Assembly: GCF_037038585.1 (NCBI RefSeq)
Contig: NW_027288588.1
Location: 496,001 to 560,000 of the forward strand
Direction of reading: 5' to 3'
Length of the DNA stretch: 64,000 nucleotides
Origin: Patagioenas fasciata
Lineage: Eukaryota; Chordata; Aves; Columbiformes; Columbidae
Position numbers and translations under genes: made by a program. The notes beneath the pieces are model-generated. The model was not told the DNA's origin. It saw only the letters and a list, made by a program, of their open reading frames with translations, and made no database searches. The stretch's first letter is position 1, and every line of letters begins with the position of its first letter. Positions 46,807 through 58,659 of the stretch are shown here, one piece after another.

Positions 46807-47264
46807 GAGCTCCACCTAAAAATGAATCTGTGGGCTCTGAACAGAGGCCGTGGGTGGTGAAAGACACGTTGGGACCCTAAACATGAGGATTTGGCCCCAA
46901 GGAGGAGGCTCTGGGCACTCAAAGGACGGGCAGATGCTACAGATGGCGCTTTGGGCCCTGCACATGAGGGGACCCTCTTGGCTCCCACCCGAGCTGGGTT
47001 TGGTGCCTGTGACCCCACAGAACGACACCTGTGCTGTCCAGAGCGGCCACGGAACAGACGGAGCCCAAAGCCACGGACACCGGGAGCTCAACGGGCTGTT
47101 GTGACATTTCATGGACGTTTCACAGGGGCTGCGCATGGACTGAGGGGAACTGTCTGTGTGTGACATCAACGGGCGGGAAGGGGAGCGGTGGTTGGTGAGG
47201 ACGTGTTGGATCGTGTGGTTGGGTACTGGAAGGTTTACAGACTGCCTCAGTTTACCTGTCTCAT

Positions 47265-47345
47265 TCATCTATGATCTCTGTGGGTCTCTAGGGGTCTCTA
47301 TGGTCTCCATGGGTCTCTATGGGTCCCTATGAGTCTCTATGGCCT
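47265..47345 (+). repeat. 10-bp tandem repeat (gtctctatgg type)
   Basis: About seven imperfect copies of a 10-bp unit around 'gtctctatgg'. The unit resembles the other 10-bp arrays near 48.5 kb and 53 kb. The flanking DNA (46,810-47,260 and 47,350-47,910) shows no gene. Confidence 0.75.
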
Positions 47346-47919
47346 TGGGGCTTGGGGAACTCGGGTGAAAAGGAAAGACAGACTGGTGTGGGTATGGGAT
47401 CTCTTAAGTGTCCTGGGATTGCTTTGCTAATCACTCTGTAACAGCTCCTGGGTATTAACTCTATATGTGCCCAGAGAGGCAAATAAGTCCATGAACCAAC
47501 TTTCCAATTAAGGATTCCTTCTTACAAAAACCCACACTTCCATTTTCTTATTGGCAACAGACTGGAAGATGGCAGCTGAAGCAGCATCTGCCTCTTGTGA
47601 AAACAGGTAACAAAAGATGGTGACACTCAGCTCATCCTTAGTTGCTTCCTGCACAGGAAACCTGTCCATTAATTTAATCTTTGGTGTACAGGCAGGGCCT
47701 TGCTGATGTTCCTGTGTCGCAGCAAGTGTGTGGATGTCAGGCTTTCTGCAGATTTGTGACTGAGTTTTCCTGTTTTCCCTAACAAGGACAATCTTGCTGT
47801 GGACTCCTGAAGTCTCCCATAAGCTGGTGGATTTAGAGAAGGATGGGGAGCTCCAGTGAGCTCAGGGAGGACCAGGCAGCATCACAGGCAAAGCAGACAG
47901 GAACTCGACTGGGTGAACA

Positions 47920-50900
47920 TTAATGGAATTTATTGACAGATGAAACTGCGGTGTCTCCCCCGTCTTTGGGCGGATCCCCGTGCACCCTGAACCGATACAG
48001 GCAGGTGTAGTCCGGGTGGCCCCAGTTGCTCAGCACTTCCAGCCTGATGTAATTCACGACCCCAGGGAGCTCGTTCTGCAATGACAAGAAGAAATGAGTC
48101 ACCTTTTCCTCTCTGGCCCGTGAGCACTGACAGAAGCACTGCGGCGATGGGCTCCATCAACAGTTTCCTTCCTGCTGCCCCGCGGGGGCTTTTGACCTGT
48201 CGTGGTGCAGACGTTCTTATCCTGCTCTATCCCATTGGGCCATGAGAACAGCACAGGAAGAAGCAGCGACCAGATGCCTCAGCAAATACGCTGGAAAGTT
48301 CTCGCCTGCTTTGGGGCACAGGCTTCCACAGTCAGAAGACCCAGTGCTGGTGTACAATTTCACCTCAAAACTGACATTTTTTTTTCTCTGGGGAGACTCA
48401 AAACTGACAAATTTCACCTCGCATTTGACAAATTTTGCTCTGGGGAGACTTGAAACCAACAAATTTCTCAATGGGGGTCAATGGGGTTCTGTGGTAGTCA
48501 ATGGGAGTCAATGGGGGTCAATGGGAGTCAATGGGAATCAATGGGAGTCAATGAGAGTCAATTGGAGTCAATGGGGTTCAATGGGGATCAATGGAGAACC
48601 TTAAAACTGCCTTTAATCCCAATGGGGAGCCCCAAAATGCCTTTTAATCCCAATGCGGAGCTCCAAAAATGGCTTTTATCCCAATGGGCAGCCCCAACAT
48701 GTCTTGTTGCCTTCTGATTCCAGCTTCAACTGTAATGCTCCTAAGTACTGAAGTTTAAACCCAAAATGAAAGAGAAGAGCGGCAGCGCAGGCATCCACCA
48801 CCAGGAAGTTAGAGCAGAAGAAAGGCCAGCGTGGCACACGCTCAAGGACAGGGCTGCCTGTTCCCTTTGGCAGGGAAGCCTCTCCCCATCCAGCTGCATT
48901 TCTCCTCCTCTCCTACAGTTCCCCTCCCTCTGTGTCCCCATACCTTCAGCTGGAAGGTCTGACTGGGATTCAGCGCCGCCAGGAAAGTGAACTGTCCCAG
49001 GAACGTTCCCTGCTCCTCGTGTTCTTCCTTGAAGCCCTACAGAAAGATGGGTGGAGAAAACAAGAGCGTCTGGTGCACCATGGAATACTGAACTTCAGCC
49101 GGTGAAGTACAGGGTTATTTCAGCTACGTAGTCCAAGGATGATGAGGGCAAGGACAAGATGAGAAGCTGCAGGTGGGCAGCATGTCACACTTGCCCACTC
49201 GACGAGTCCAAGCTGGCAGTCAGAAAAGGAGCAGATGCTCCCAGTGAGAGGGAGGTGACCTGAGGATCACAAATGCCACTGGGGTTGGAAGCCAAGGTGG
49301 TTTAGGACCATGCACTGTCCAGCTCCTTTTCCCTGTGGCTCCTGGAGTAGCATCTTGCCCCAGAAACTTCGAGTGGTACGTTGAATAAAAGAGGAATACA
49401 ATGGGAAGGAAGCAACACCAAGGAGCCTGTTTGTTCTGAGAGCCAGGAGGAAGCTTCGGGCCACCAGAATCTTTGACCCATCTTCATCCTCTGCTTAGAA
49501 ATGCTGTGCAACCCCCTGCCCCTGACTCTAGAGAAATCACTTACATAGACAGCGAAGTCCTTGGGAGCTCCGGAGAGACTTTCTCCATGGAACGCTGTCC
49601 CTGAGACATGGTCCATGGTGACGGCTCTGGGAACGACTGGCACGGACAGCTTGATGAACACGTGTCCCTGACTCCCTGGGAAGGGCCAGCAGTTGCCAGG
49701 ATGATTTTCTGCCTGAAAGGACAAGAAATACTCAGCAGGGAGACACAGGAGGAGAGCAGGTCCATGTGAGAAGGGGACAGGAGAAGAAGCTTCCAGGAGC
49801 AAAGACAGGGAGAAAGGCAACTCTGAGCAGCGTGTGTGGTTCATTCTCCCGACCTTTGTTTTACTGCTTCTTGGTGCTCCTACCTCCAGAATCAGCTCAG
49901 GGGACCTCATGTAATCCATCACCGGCAGGGAGTACAAGAACACCTTTGCTTTAGCATCCCGGAGGGATGGAGAAGTCTTGGACCAAATGACGGCTGCCCC
50001 TGGAAATTCAAACATGAGCATGATCACCAGGCAGTGTCAGGAGGAATATTGCACTGTTGACTTGGAAAAGGTTTCTCAGTTGTCATCCATGTCCTACAGT
50101 GGGTTCCCCTTTGCACGACCCCTCTGGAACACACAGTAGTGAGTCATCAAGCTGTCATATCTGGCCGTGGAAATAGGCAAGACTATGAACCAGCCTTTCT
50201 GTTCTTCCCATGGGGTCTGGCCCGTTACAGGCTCTGTCAGTGGGGACACTTTTAGGGCATGAGGTGACCCTTGACTTCTCGCCCCTTCTCTCCTACCCCT
50301 GGGCACATTCCAATGCCCATCTTGTCAATCTGGACAGGAAGCGCTTTGGAACTGGTTTGTTTGTACAGTGCCACTGTACCTGCTGATTTCAGGGCGTAAT
50401 CCGGCATCGGGACCTGGATTTCCTCCAGCTTCTCCAGGGCTTGATTGATGATCTCCTGAACAGCCTGGGAAGGAACACAAAGAAGAGCACCTGTTAGAAG
50501 GGAAAGGAACGGGGCAAGCAGCTCCCCTGCAAGGCCGGCCAAGGTGAAGGGGACAAGGCCCATCTCAGATGGAAGGAACGCCCACATTGCCTGGAAGCCT
50601 CCCAGGTTTGCTCTGCTGTGATTGATGGGATCAGAAAGGGGGGGCTGCTCACTCCACTGCTCTGAGTGCTGGAGCTGTGGGAAGGGGCTTTTCCTGTGGA
50701 GAGGCCCCAGGCCAGGCAGCACGGACAGACAAGCCTTCTGGGCATGAGATAGGCCTGGCTTAACTCTGGACCTCTGAGACCATTCCTTCTTTCCAACCCT
50801 CCCTTGAGGAGGACCTGAGATCTGGGCGCAGAGGAAGGTTCGACTCAGACAGCTGTCATTCCCGTCACGCTCTCTCTTCCCCAAAAGGAAGTGTGGCCAT

Positions 50901-52344
50901 GACAGCATTTGTTCCAGCAGCACCAGCCTGCTGGCTGTGACAGGGAATGGAGCAGGATACGTGCCGGAGGGAGGATAAAACCCTTGAGCAGATCCTTCTG
51001 CCTTGTGCCCTTACCCATCCGGTAAAGCCTGGGACCTTTGCGTGCTTCACACCTTCCTGCAGAGCCTGCTCAGCCACATCCTTTGTGCTCCAGCGCAGAT
51101 GATAAAGCTGTTCCTGGAGCTTACGGAGCTGGTCTGGCAGGGGCAGGGTTTCTCTCAGCACTTCTAACTCTCCTGCGGTGCTCCAGAGTCTTTTTGCACC
51201 AAGTTGTCCCACGTGGTAAACACCTGTCAGACACACACCAGAGCTTAGAACCTGGTCTAACGTTGGGTTATGCCTCGGGCTGCCCACTCCCCTTTCTGTG
51301 TCTCTCCCAAGTGCCATAGTTGTCTCTCCTCTTGTTGCCTTTGACAGGGGCCATCATGGCATACGGGCTCCAGAATAGATGGACGTTCCCTGCCCTGGAC
51401 TGTGCTCCTTGTCCTGCAGAAGATTCTCAGCCCCTGAGGCAGGAGAACTCAGCCACGGCCTCTCCCTGGGCTGAAGAGACCTGGCTCAGCCAACCTGGGG
51501 AAGGCAACTCAGCCCTTCCTCACCCACACCCGTCCCGCTGGAGCAGGGACTGGCACAGCTCTGCCAGGGACTTTCTGCTCTCAGCTGAGCTCCTCTGCTC
51601 CAGCGGGGGAAGTGGAACAGGGCAGGATGGAGCCCCGAGTACCTCCTAAAGCACCATCCTCAGGTGGGAGCTCTGCAGAGACTCACCGAAAGAGAATAGA
51701 CCGAGAAAAAGCACCAGGATCATTGCCTTCAGCATCTTCATTTTCCTGCAGAGCAGATAAAGAAAAGGCTGGTGAAGCTGGCGGTACCTGTCCAGATTAA
51801 GGGCAGGAGTTGCAACAAGGGCTTTGGCCACACTTCACATCTGTGGGGATGGAGAGGGATCCTTTGGAAATGGAAGGGACACAATGAACGCCTGCTTCTC
51901 CTGCCCACCATCCAATTGGCACTTGTGCTGATCCTGTTCTCCACCCTCTCAAGAGAAGGTTCATCCTGTGCCCCTACATTTCAACAGCTGCCAGGCGGGG
52001 GGTGTGTGATACTACGGCAGACTATATTTGGGCCACCCCCTGGGACTCTCTCCGTGCGATTCAAAATGGACCTGTCCCTCATTCTGCAGAGATCAAAGCC
52101 TTTCTGGGCCCAGCCCTTACGTTCATGAAGAGACTGAAAGGCGGCTGCTGCCTTCCAGCAGCTCCAGACCCAGCTCTCAGGCTGCCCTCGTGTTCCTCTC
52201 CTGTCCACCCTCCACCCACCCCAGCTGACGAAGTGGAAAACACACCTGGGGAAAGGGGAGGAGGATTTTTCAAACATACCCGTTCAGAAATTCAGCCTTC
52301 TCTGGGTGTCCCTTGGTACCTGCTGAGGTGCAGATAACAAGCAT
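47920..52344 (-). CDS. SUN-domain protein, complete, eight exons (SUN3/SPAG4/SUN5-like)
   Basis: Exons on minus: 52344-52280, 51745-51687, 51223-51015, 50464-50380, 49999-49884, 49712-49545, 49036-48944 and 48075-47920. The sum is 951 bases, 316 residues plus stop, with correct splice borders and phases. SUN proteins sit in the inner nuclear membrane and bind KASH proteins in the perinuclear space, linking nucleus and cytoskeleton. Residues 1-23 form a very short nucleoplasmic tail; about 27-42 (LKAMILVLFLGLFSFG) is the membrane span; 45-135 is predicted coiled coil; the SUN domain runs from about 137 (YALKSAGAAVIW) to the end, with GNCWPFPGSQG, GAPKDFAVY and LSNWGHPDYTCLYRFRVHG. The two conserved cysteines are present. 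The short N-terminus and size fit germline SUN proteins (SPAG4, SUN3, SUN5), but which one is open. An ATG at 51741 would give a 293-residue form. Confidence 0.87.
48470..48598 (+). repeat. 10-bp minisatellite (gtcaatggga) in the last SUN-gene intron
   Basis: About twelve copies of 'gtcaatggga' and one-base variants lie in the intron between the 49036-48944 and 48075-47920 exons. It is the same unit as the array at 52735-53262, in opposite orientation. Confidence 0.9.
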
Positions 52345-52430
52345 CTCGCTCGCTCAGGAGTGAGCCAAAAACTCTGCGATCTCGATTCCCTCAAGATCGA
52401 GAGTGACCAAGGCGCAGGGAGACCCCTGGT

Positions 52431-52436
52431 CTTATA
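52431..52436 (-). promoter_or_regulatory. TATA box of the SUN-domain gene
   Basis: GGGTATAAGACC on minus. Transcription would begin near 52,405, about 60 bases before the ATG at 52344, which makes a consistent first exon ending at the donor after 52280. Confidence 0.65.
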
Positions 52437-52459
52437 CCCTGCTGTGCCGACCTCAGCGC

Positions 52460-52499
52460 TGACGCTGCTTTGTGACATCAGCGGCAGTGGGTGATGTCA
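52460..52499 (-). promoter_or_regulatory. CRE-like sites upstream of the SUN-gene TATA box
   Basis: TGACATCA (52473-52480) and TGATGTCA (52492-52499) are reverse complements of each other, each one base from the CRE palindrome TGACGTCA. A TGACG half-site sits at 52460-52464. They lie 25-65 bp upstream of the TATA box. CREM uses such sites in post-meiotic male germ-cell genes, which would suit a sperm SUN protein. Confidence 0.5.
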
Positions 52500-52734
52500 C
52501 AATGGAAGAGGCTGCGCCACGTCTGGAGGCAAAGTCCCACCTGACAGGAGCGGGTCTCGCAGTCCTCTCTGCAAGGGAAGGAATCCTTCACCACAGAAAG
52601 ACGGGAAAGGTGCAGGAACACGTTGCTCTCAGAAAACAGACTCTGTCAACCACGCTTCCTCTTGTTGACCAAAATTCAGATGGTGTTACAAAACTACCAC
52701 AAAAAAGTGATTCTTAGTCTTATTTTATGGACCA

Positions 52735-53262
52735 TTGTCCACCCCATTGACTCCCATTGACCACCATTGACTCCCATTGACACTCATTGACCGCCATTGA
52801 CTCCCATTGACTCCCATTGAACCCCATTGACCCCCACTGACTTCCCTTGATCCCCGTTGACTCCCGTTGACTCCCGTTGATCCCCGTTGACTCCCATTGA
52901 TCCCCATTGCCCCCCATTGACCCCCATTGACTTCTCTTGATCCCCATTGACTCCCGTTGACTCCCGTTGATCCCCGTTGACTCCCATTGATCCCCATTGC
53001 CCCCCATTGCCCGCCATTGACTACCATTGACCCCCATTAACCCCTATTGACTCCCATTGCCCCCAATTGACCCCATTGACCCCCATTGATTCCCGTTGAC
53101 TCCCTTTGTCTCCCATTGACTCCCATTGATCCCCATTGACCCTCATTTACCCCCATCAGCCCCCATTGATCCCTATTGACTCCCATTGACCCCCATTGAT
53201 CCCCTTTGCCCCCAATTGACCCCCGTTGACTCACGTTGACCCCCATTGACCCCCTATATTAA
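52735..53262 (-). repeat. Long 10-bp minisatellite (ttgactccca), upstream of the SUN gene
   Basis: About 50 copies of a 10-bp unit, 'ttgactccca' with variants. On minus the unit reads 'gtcaatggga', identical to the intron array at 48470. Because the unit has no stop on minus, spurious frames of about 100 codons arise (NGSQWESMG-type repeats). Confidence 0.92.
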
Positions 53263-53284
53263 GTTAGTAGGACTTATTGAGAGG

Positions 53285-55712
53285 GCTTTAAACAAGATTT
53301 GAAGGGGGAGGAGACAAAACCAGATGTGGCAGAGACACAGCCAAGGGCGACATGCTGGCATCTGAGGGCCTTCGGTCTGCCAACCCAGTGCAATCAATGG
53401 TACAGCTGAAGTGCATCTGTACGAATGCACGCAGCACGGGCAACAAACAGGAGGAGCTGGAAGCCCTTGTGAGGTACAAAAGCTGTGATTTAATTGTCTT
53501 CACAGAAACATGGTGGATGACTCTCAGAACTGGAGCGCTGCAATGGATGGTGATAAACTGTTCAGAAGGACGGACGAGGAAGGAGAGGAGGTGGGGTAGC
53601 CATGTATGTTAGAGGGGGTTTTGATTGAAACTTTATGAGGGTGATGATAGGGTTGAGTGTCTATGGGCAAGAATCAAGGCAAAGGGCAACAAGGCAGATA
53701 TCCTGGTGGGAGACTGTTACAGACCACCCAACCAGGATGAACAGGCAGATGAAATATTCTACAGAAAGCTGGGAGAAGTCTCCTGATCACCAGCCCTTGT
53801 TCTTATGGCGGACTTCACCCTACAAGGTGTCTGCTGGAAGTACAAACCAGCAGAGAGGAAACAGTCCAGGATGCTCCTGGAGTGTACGGAAGACAATTCC
53901 TGACACAGCTGGTCAGTGAGACTACCAGGGAAGGAGCCCCACTGGATCTGTTGTTTGTCAATAGAGAAGAACTCATTGGAGGTCACCTTGGGTGTAGTGA
54001 TCATGAAATAATTGAGCTGATTATCCTTGGAGAAGTTAGAAGGGTGCTCAGCAGAACTGGTACTTTGGCCTTCAAGGGCAGACTTGGACCTGTTCAAGGG
54101 GCTGGTTGGCCGAGTCCTTTGGGAGACAACTCAAGGGGACTGCAAGGATGCTGTGAAGTTATGCAGGAACAAAACGAGGTCTGAAGCCCAACCAGACCTG
54201 AGCCCAGCTACCGCGGTAAAAGACAACACAAAATACTTCTATAAATCCATCAGCAACAAAAGGATAATTTAAGAGCATCTCCATCCTCTGGTGTGTGGGA
54301 AAAAACACAGTGACAGCTATGAGGGAAAGGCTGAGATGCTAAATGCCTTCTCTGGCTCAGTCTTTAAGAGTCAGAGCAGCTGTGCTCCAGGTACCCAGCC
54401 CCCTGAGACAGGAGACAGGGACAAGGAGCAGAATGAAGCCCCAATAGTGCAAGGGACAATGGTTGGCGACCTGCTACACCACTTGGATACCCACAAGTCT
54501 ATGGGGCCAGATGGGATACACCCAAGGGTGCTGAGGGAGCTGGCGGAGGTGATCACTGAGCCACTTTAAATTATTCAGCTGCAGCCCTGGCTAAGTGGGG
54601 AGGCCCCAGTTGACTGGAAGTTGGAAAATGTGACACCCGTCTACGAGAAGGGCCAGAAGGACAATCCAGGGAACTACAGAATTGTCAGTCTGACAGATCA
54701 TCCCAAGTGACATCAGGCAGCGCATACAAGACAACCAAGACATCAGGCCAAGTCAACATGGGTTTATGAAAGGCAGGTCCTGATTGACCAACCTGATCTC
54801 CTTCTATGACAAGGTGACCCCCTGGCAGATGAGGGAAAGGACGGGGATGTTGTGTCCTTAGACTTCAGTAAAGCCTTTGACACCGTATCCCACAGCATCT
54901 CCTGGAGAAGCTGCAGCTCATGGCCTGGATGCTGCATCTGCGATGGATAAAGAACTGGCTGGAGGGCCGGGTCCAAGGAGTTGCGGTGAACGGAGCCAAA
55001 TCCAGTTGGTGACCGGTCATGAGTGGTGTCCCCAGGGCTCAGTATTGGGGTCAATTTTGTTTAATCTGTTTATCAATGATCTGGATGAGGTGATTGAGTG
55101 CACTTACCTTTTGCAGATGACACTGAGTTGGGTGTGAGTGTTGATCCACTGGAGGGGAGAAGGTCATGCAGAGGGATCCAGATGAGCTGGATTGTTGGGC
55201 TGAGGCCAGTTGTCTGAGGTTTAACAAGGCCAAGTGCCAGGTCCTTCACTTGCGTCACAACAACCGCTACAGGCTCAAGAAGAGTGGCTGGAAAGCTGCA
55301 TGGCAGAGAGCGATCTGGGGGTGTTGGTTGACAGCAACTGAACATGAGGCAACGTGTGCCCAGGTGACTGAGGGGAGTCCTTATCAGTCTGTACAACTAC
55401 ATGAAAGGAGGTGGTAGCATGGTGGGAGTTGGTCTCTTCTCCCAAGTAGCAAGTGATAGGACAAGAGGAAATGGCCTCAAGTTGTGCCAGGGAAGGTTCA
55501 GATTGGATATTAGGAGACATTTGTTCATGGAAAAGGTTGTGAAGCAGTGGAACAGGCTGCCCAGGGAAGTGGTGGAGTCACCATCCCTGGAGGGGTTTAA
55601 AGGATGTTTAGATGGATTTATTAGGGACATGGGTTAGTGCTAGAGTTGGGTTATTGTTGGACTCGATGATCCTGAAAGTCTCTTAGAGCTGAAATTATTC
55701 TATAATTCTATT
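53285..55712 (+). repeat. CR1 LINE, long decayed copy (endonuclease to 3' end)
   Basis: A plus-strand CR1 of about 2.4 kb. Endonuclease-domain sequence comes first (CICTNARSTGNKQEEL, CDLIVFTETWW at 53,400-53,520), then the linker and reverse transcriptase region (SMGPDGIHPRVLRELAEV near 54,500; FSKAFDTV near 54,870; GSVLGSILFNLFINDLDE near 55,030-55,090), and the 3' untranslated end with 'ctataattctattgac'. Multiple frameshifts and stops make it inactive. The 5' end of the element is missing. Confidence 0.88.
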
Positions 55713-57040
55713 GACAAATGGAATTCAGGACAGTTATTCCCTTTAATGTGAGTTATAGGCCTGCAGTGTTACATGAGTTGCCAAGGCTCTCACACACCCC
55801 TACATGCATTAGGCAGGGACAGCGATGGTCCTGTCCAGGGTAGCAATCCCCATTCACAGTGAGTGTGGGACAGACACACAGACAGCACTGCAGACAGATT
55901 CAGTGCCTTTGTGCGAGAAACTCGTTCCCACCTCTGAAGCATCACAAGATCTGCCCCTTCTCTGTCCAGTAGATGTAGGGCAGCCCATGAATAGGAAGCG
56001 CATCACACCGGGGTGTCCTTGGGTATAGCTACATTTCCAAATTTCCTTTCATTCTTTTCACAACCCTGTTCTCACTGTCTTGATAACACAATCAAGGCAC
56101 AGACAAACCATTGTCACACTGGGCCTGTCAGCAGCACTTTGTCATTCCCACAGATCAGTGACACGTCTGCCCAAGTACCTCAGAGGCAGCAGAGACACCA
56201 CTGACTAAACACACATTTCCTTATGGGTCTGTCATTCCCAGCCTGTTTCTCTCTGTCCTTGGGGACAGCAGGGCTTGCTCACTCTCGTGCTGCCCAGTTT
56301 CAGCCCTACCTTTCCATCTGCCAAGCACTGTAACATTACTCTGCTGCTTTGGCCCAGCAGCACTGGGGAGGCTGCAGCAGTGCAGGAGTAGCCTGAGAGT
56401 GCTTGAAGGGTGGTTTCAGAGGTGGTGGGGGTTTTCTTCATAGTGGGAAAGAGCTTGAGAAAGAAATAATGGCACAAAGAGCAGCTGGGGAGGTCCAGGC
56501 TGGACATGAGCAGAAAGGAATGTGACTGGAAGGGCAGTGCTGTGGTGGAGCAGGTCAGCACAGGGAGTCTGCATCAGCCCAAGGCTTTGTGCTCCAAGGA
56601 ACAGCTGGGGAGGATGCAGAGATCTCAGCAAAGGAAGGAAGATGCTCAGACCAGAGCAAGGTGGGGCAGCAGGGGGGATGTCTGCAGCCTGCAGGGAAAG
56701 AGGTGCAGGGGATGCCACAGCACAGGACAGGCTGTGGTGGAGGTGATCAAGGGATGTAAAGAGGCTGAAAGCCCCACCAGACATGAGCTCCTTCTCCCCT
56801 TGGCTATGGCTGTTGTCTGCACCTCTGATGCCTGTGAGGAGACACCTTGTCCTTCCAGCACAGGGGCCTCATGGTCTCCTTGTCCCCAGCCAGGAACCTG
56901 GGAGGTGTGGGACCATAGTCCTGCCCTTGGCCCTGCACAGCCCCACATCACACTGTCCCAGGAAGGGCCCTGGGCAACATGTGAGGGACAGATCTGACTT
57001 CCCAGGGGCTGGAGGTCTGGGCTTGGCTCCTTGGTTAATG
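55713..57040. other. No gene recognised
   Basis: Mixed-composition DNA between the CR1 and a possible LTR. Frames of up to about 160 codons occur on both strands (for example 56506-56997), but they have no domain, no good splice context and no codon pattern. I see nothing supportable here. Confidence 0.5.
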
Positions 57041-57069
57041 AAACACATCCAGGTTTACTCAGCATCAGA

Positions 57070-57830
57070 GAGACCTTTGCGGCAATTAGGATCGACACAT
57101 ACCGGGACGCAGACAGAAATTCATGCAGAGGCAGAGATCTTGTTCAGGAAGGAGCGCAGAGCCTGGCCAAGCAGAGAGCTGACCTAGGCCTAGGCTTAGG
57201 CTGCTTGCTTTATTCGCCATTGACAATTTATAGGATTTACAGATACAGGCATGGACTAAGATGTTTACAAAAAGGTGTTTTTCCCCTAATTGTTATTAAG
57301 AACACACTAAACTCAAGTGATATTTGTCTCACTTGTTTTTCCACTCATTCACAGACCAGGCCCAAGGACATTCACACATCCCATGCACTTGGGGGCGGTT
57401 ATCCGGCCCGAGATACCATTCTCACGAGTCTGGGCTATAACTTTTTACAGTTACGAGAAACGTACTTCAAAGTAATCTGTCCAAGGACCTTTATATTTTA
57501 CTATGTTACTATTATGTCTTCGACCATCTGGATGATCATGTTAGTATTGATCTTCCTTTATCATCCAGGTGGTTGGAACCGCACATCTTGCTTTCCCACA
57601 TTTTACTTTCCAACAGACCTTTGCTTTGCTCTACCTGACCTGTCATCTCTGCTTCCAGTTTTCTGCTCTAACCAACCCTGGGGACAGTTCCTCAGTAGTG
57701 TTCCCCAATGGGATCCATTAGCTTTACAAGAAACTTTGGAGTTTGAATTTGACTTTGACTTCTTGAGAAGTTTCTTCAGCTTCTCCTCAGGGTCTAAAGT
57801 TCATGGGCTCAGCACCAAAGCCACCAGAGG
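57070..57830 (-). repeat. Possible solo LTR, unclassified
   Basis: On minus, an AATAAA signal (near 57,210) followed by 'gcaagcagcc' resembles the R region of an LTR, and the upstream AT-rich stretch could be U3. Clear TG/CA ends and a target duplication were not found. A 313-codon plus-strand frame (57031-57972) crosses it but has no ordered domain. Confidence 0.3.
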
Positions 57831-57879
57831 GGTCATTAAAGCGCCTTGGGCTGCTCCTGTGCTGCTGAGCTGGGCTGGG

Positions 57880-58089
57880 CTCCTGGGACACAGGGAGCTC
57901 CTGGCAAGCGGCAGCGCTGCAGAGAGACAGCTCTGCCCAGGAGCAGCTCCTCTGCACACGCAGCAGGGCTGAGGGCTCTGCCTGGGGATCTCAGGGATGC
58001 GAGCAAGGCAGAGAGAGATTAAAGGTGGTCAGGATTGGGAGGATGACTGAGAGCTCACTGGAGGAGAAACCTTTGCAGCCCTTGCCATG
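57880..58089 (+). promoter_or_regulatory. Likely noncoding 5' exon of the olfactory receptor gene
   Basis: A strong donor (CCATG then GTAAGT, GT at 58090) lies 1.35 kb upstream of a good acceptor (TTGCACAG, ending about 59441) that is 25 bases before the receptor ATG. Receptor genes usually have one or more untranslated 5' exons spliced to a single coding exon, so this pair fits. The 5' limit of the exon is a guess. Confidence 0.35.
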
Positions 58090-58659
58090 GTAAGTCTCTG
58101 GGTGCTGGGCAATGCAGCTGTAGCTCCTGGAGGCATCTCCTAAAACTGGCACAGGCACAGCTGGTGGGATCTGTCAGGGCAGGGATCTTTTTCAGCAGCT
58201 TTGAAAATCTGAGAAGCAAGTTGTACACCCAGGGGTGCCCAGGGCTGTCCTGCAGAGCAGGGTCCCTGCACCCCAGGGCTGTGCCAGGGCAGGGACTCTG
58301 CCGCCTGCCAGGGTCAGCGCTCAGCCTGCCCGGGGAGATCCCATGGCAGCAGCTGTGGGGGGAAGAAGCGACCCCTGGCAGGGCAGGCAGGGAGCTTGTG
58401 GGGTTGGAGGGTGTTGTGTGGGTCAGGGCTGCTCAGAGCTCCAGATCAACCCTACAGACATGGCAGAGGCTCCTTCTGAACAACAACATCAAGACAGCAA
58501 CAGCTGCAAGGGAAGGAGTCTGTGCTTTCAGTTTTCCGCTCTTGGTTGTCTGAGTGTGCAGTGGGAGATGGGGATTTATTTCTCTCTTTGGAGAAGACAC
58601 TGAGACCCCAGTTCTCGTTAGGATGTGTCTGAGCTGCTCCTGAGCCCCTGCACACACAG

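Noticed and set aside
52720..53246. Minus-strand frames of 70-105 codons with NGSQWESMG-like repeats
   Set aside because: They are translations of a 10-bp minisatellite that lacks stops, not a repeat protein.
52735..53262. A possible CRISPR-like array
   Set aside because: Units are 10 bp in direct tandem with no spacers, in a vertebrate genome; it is a minisatellite.
57031..57972. A 313-codon plus-strand open frame
   Set aside because: It has no domain order, begins in the middle of repeat-like AT-rich DNA, contains a string of rare-looking hydrophobic codons, and overlaps a possible LTR. Most likely chance.
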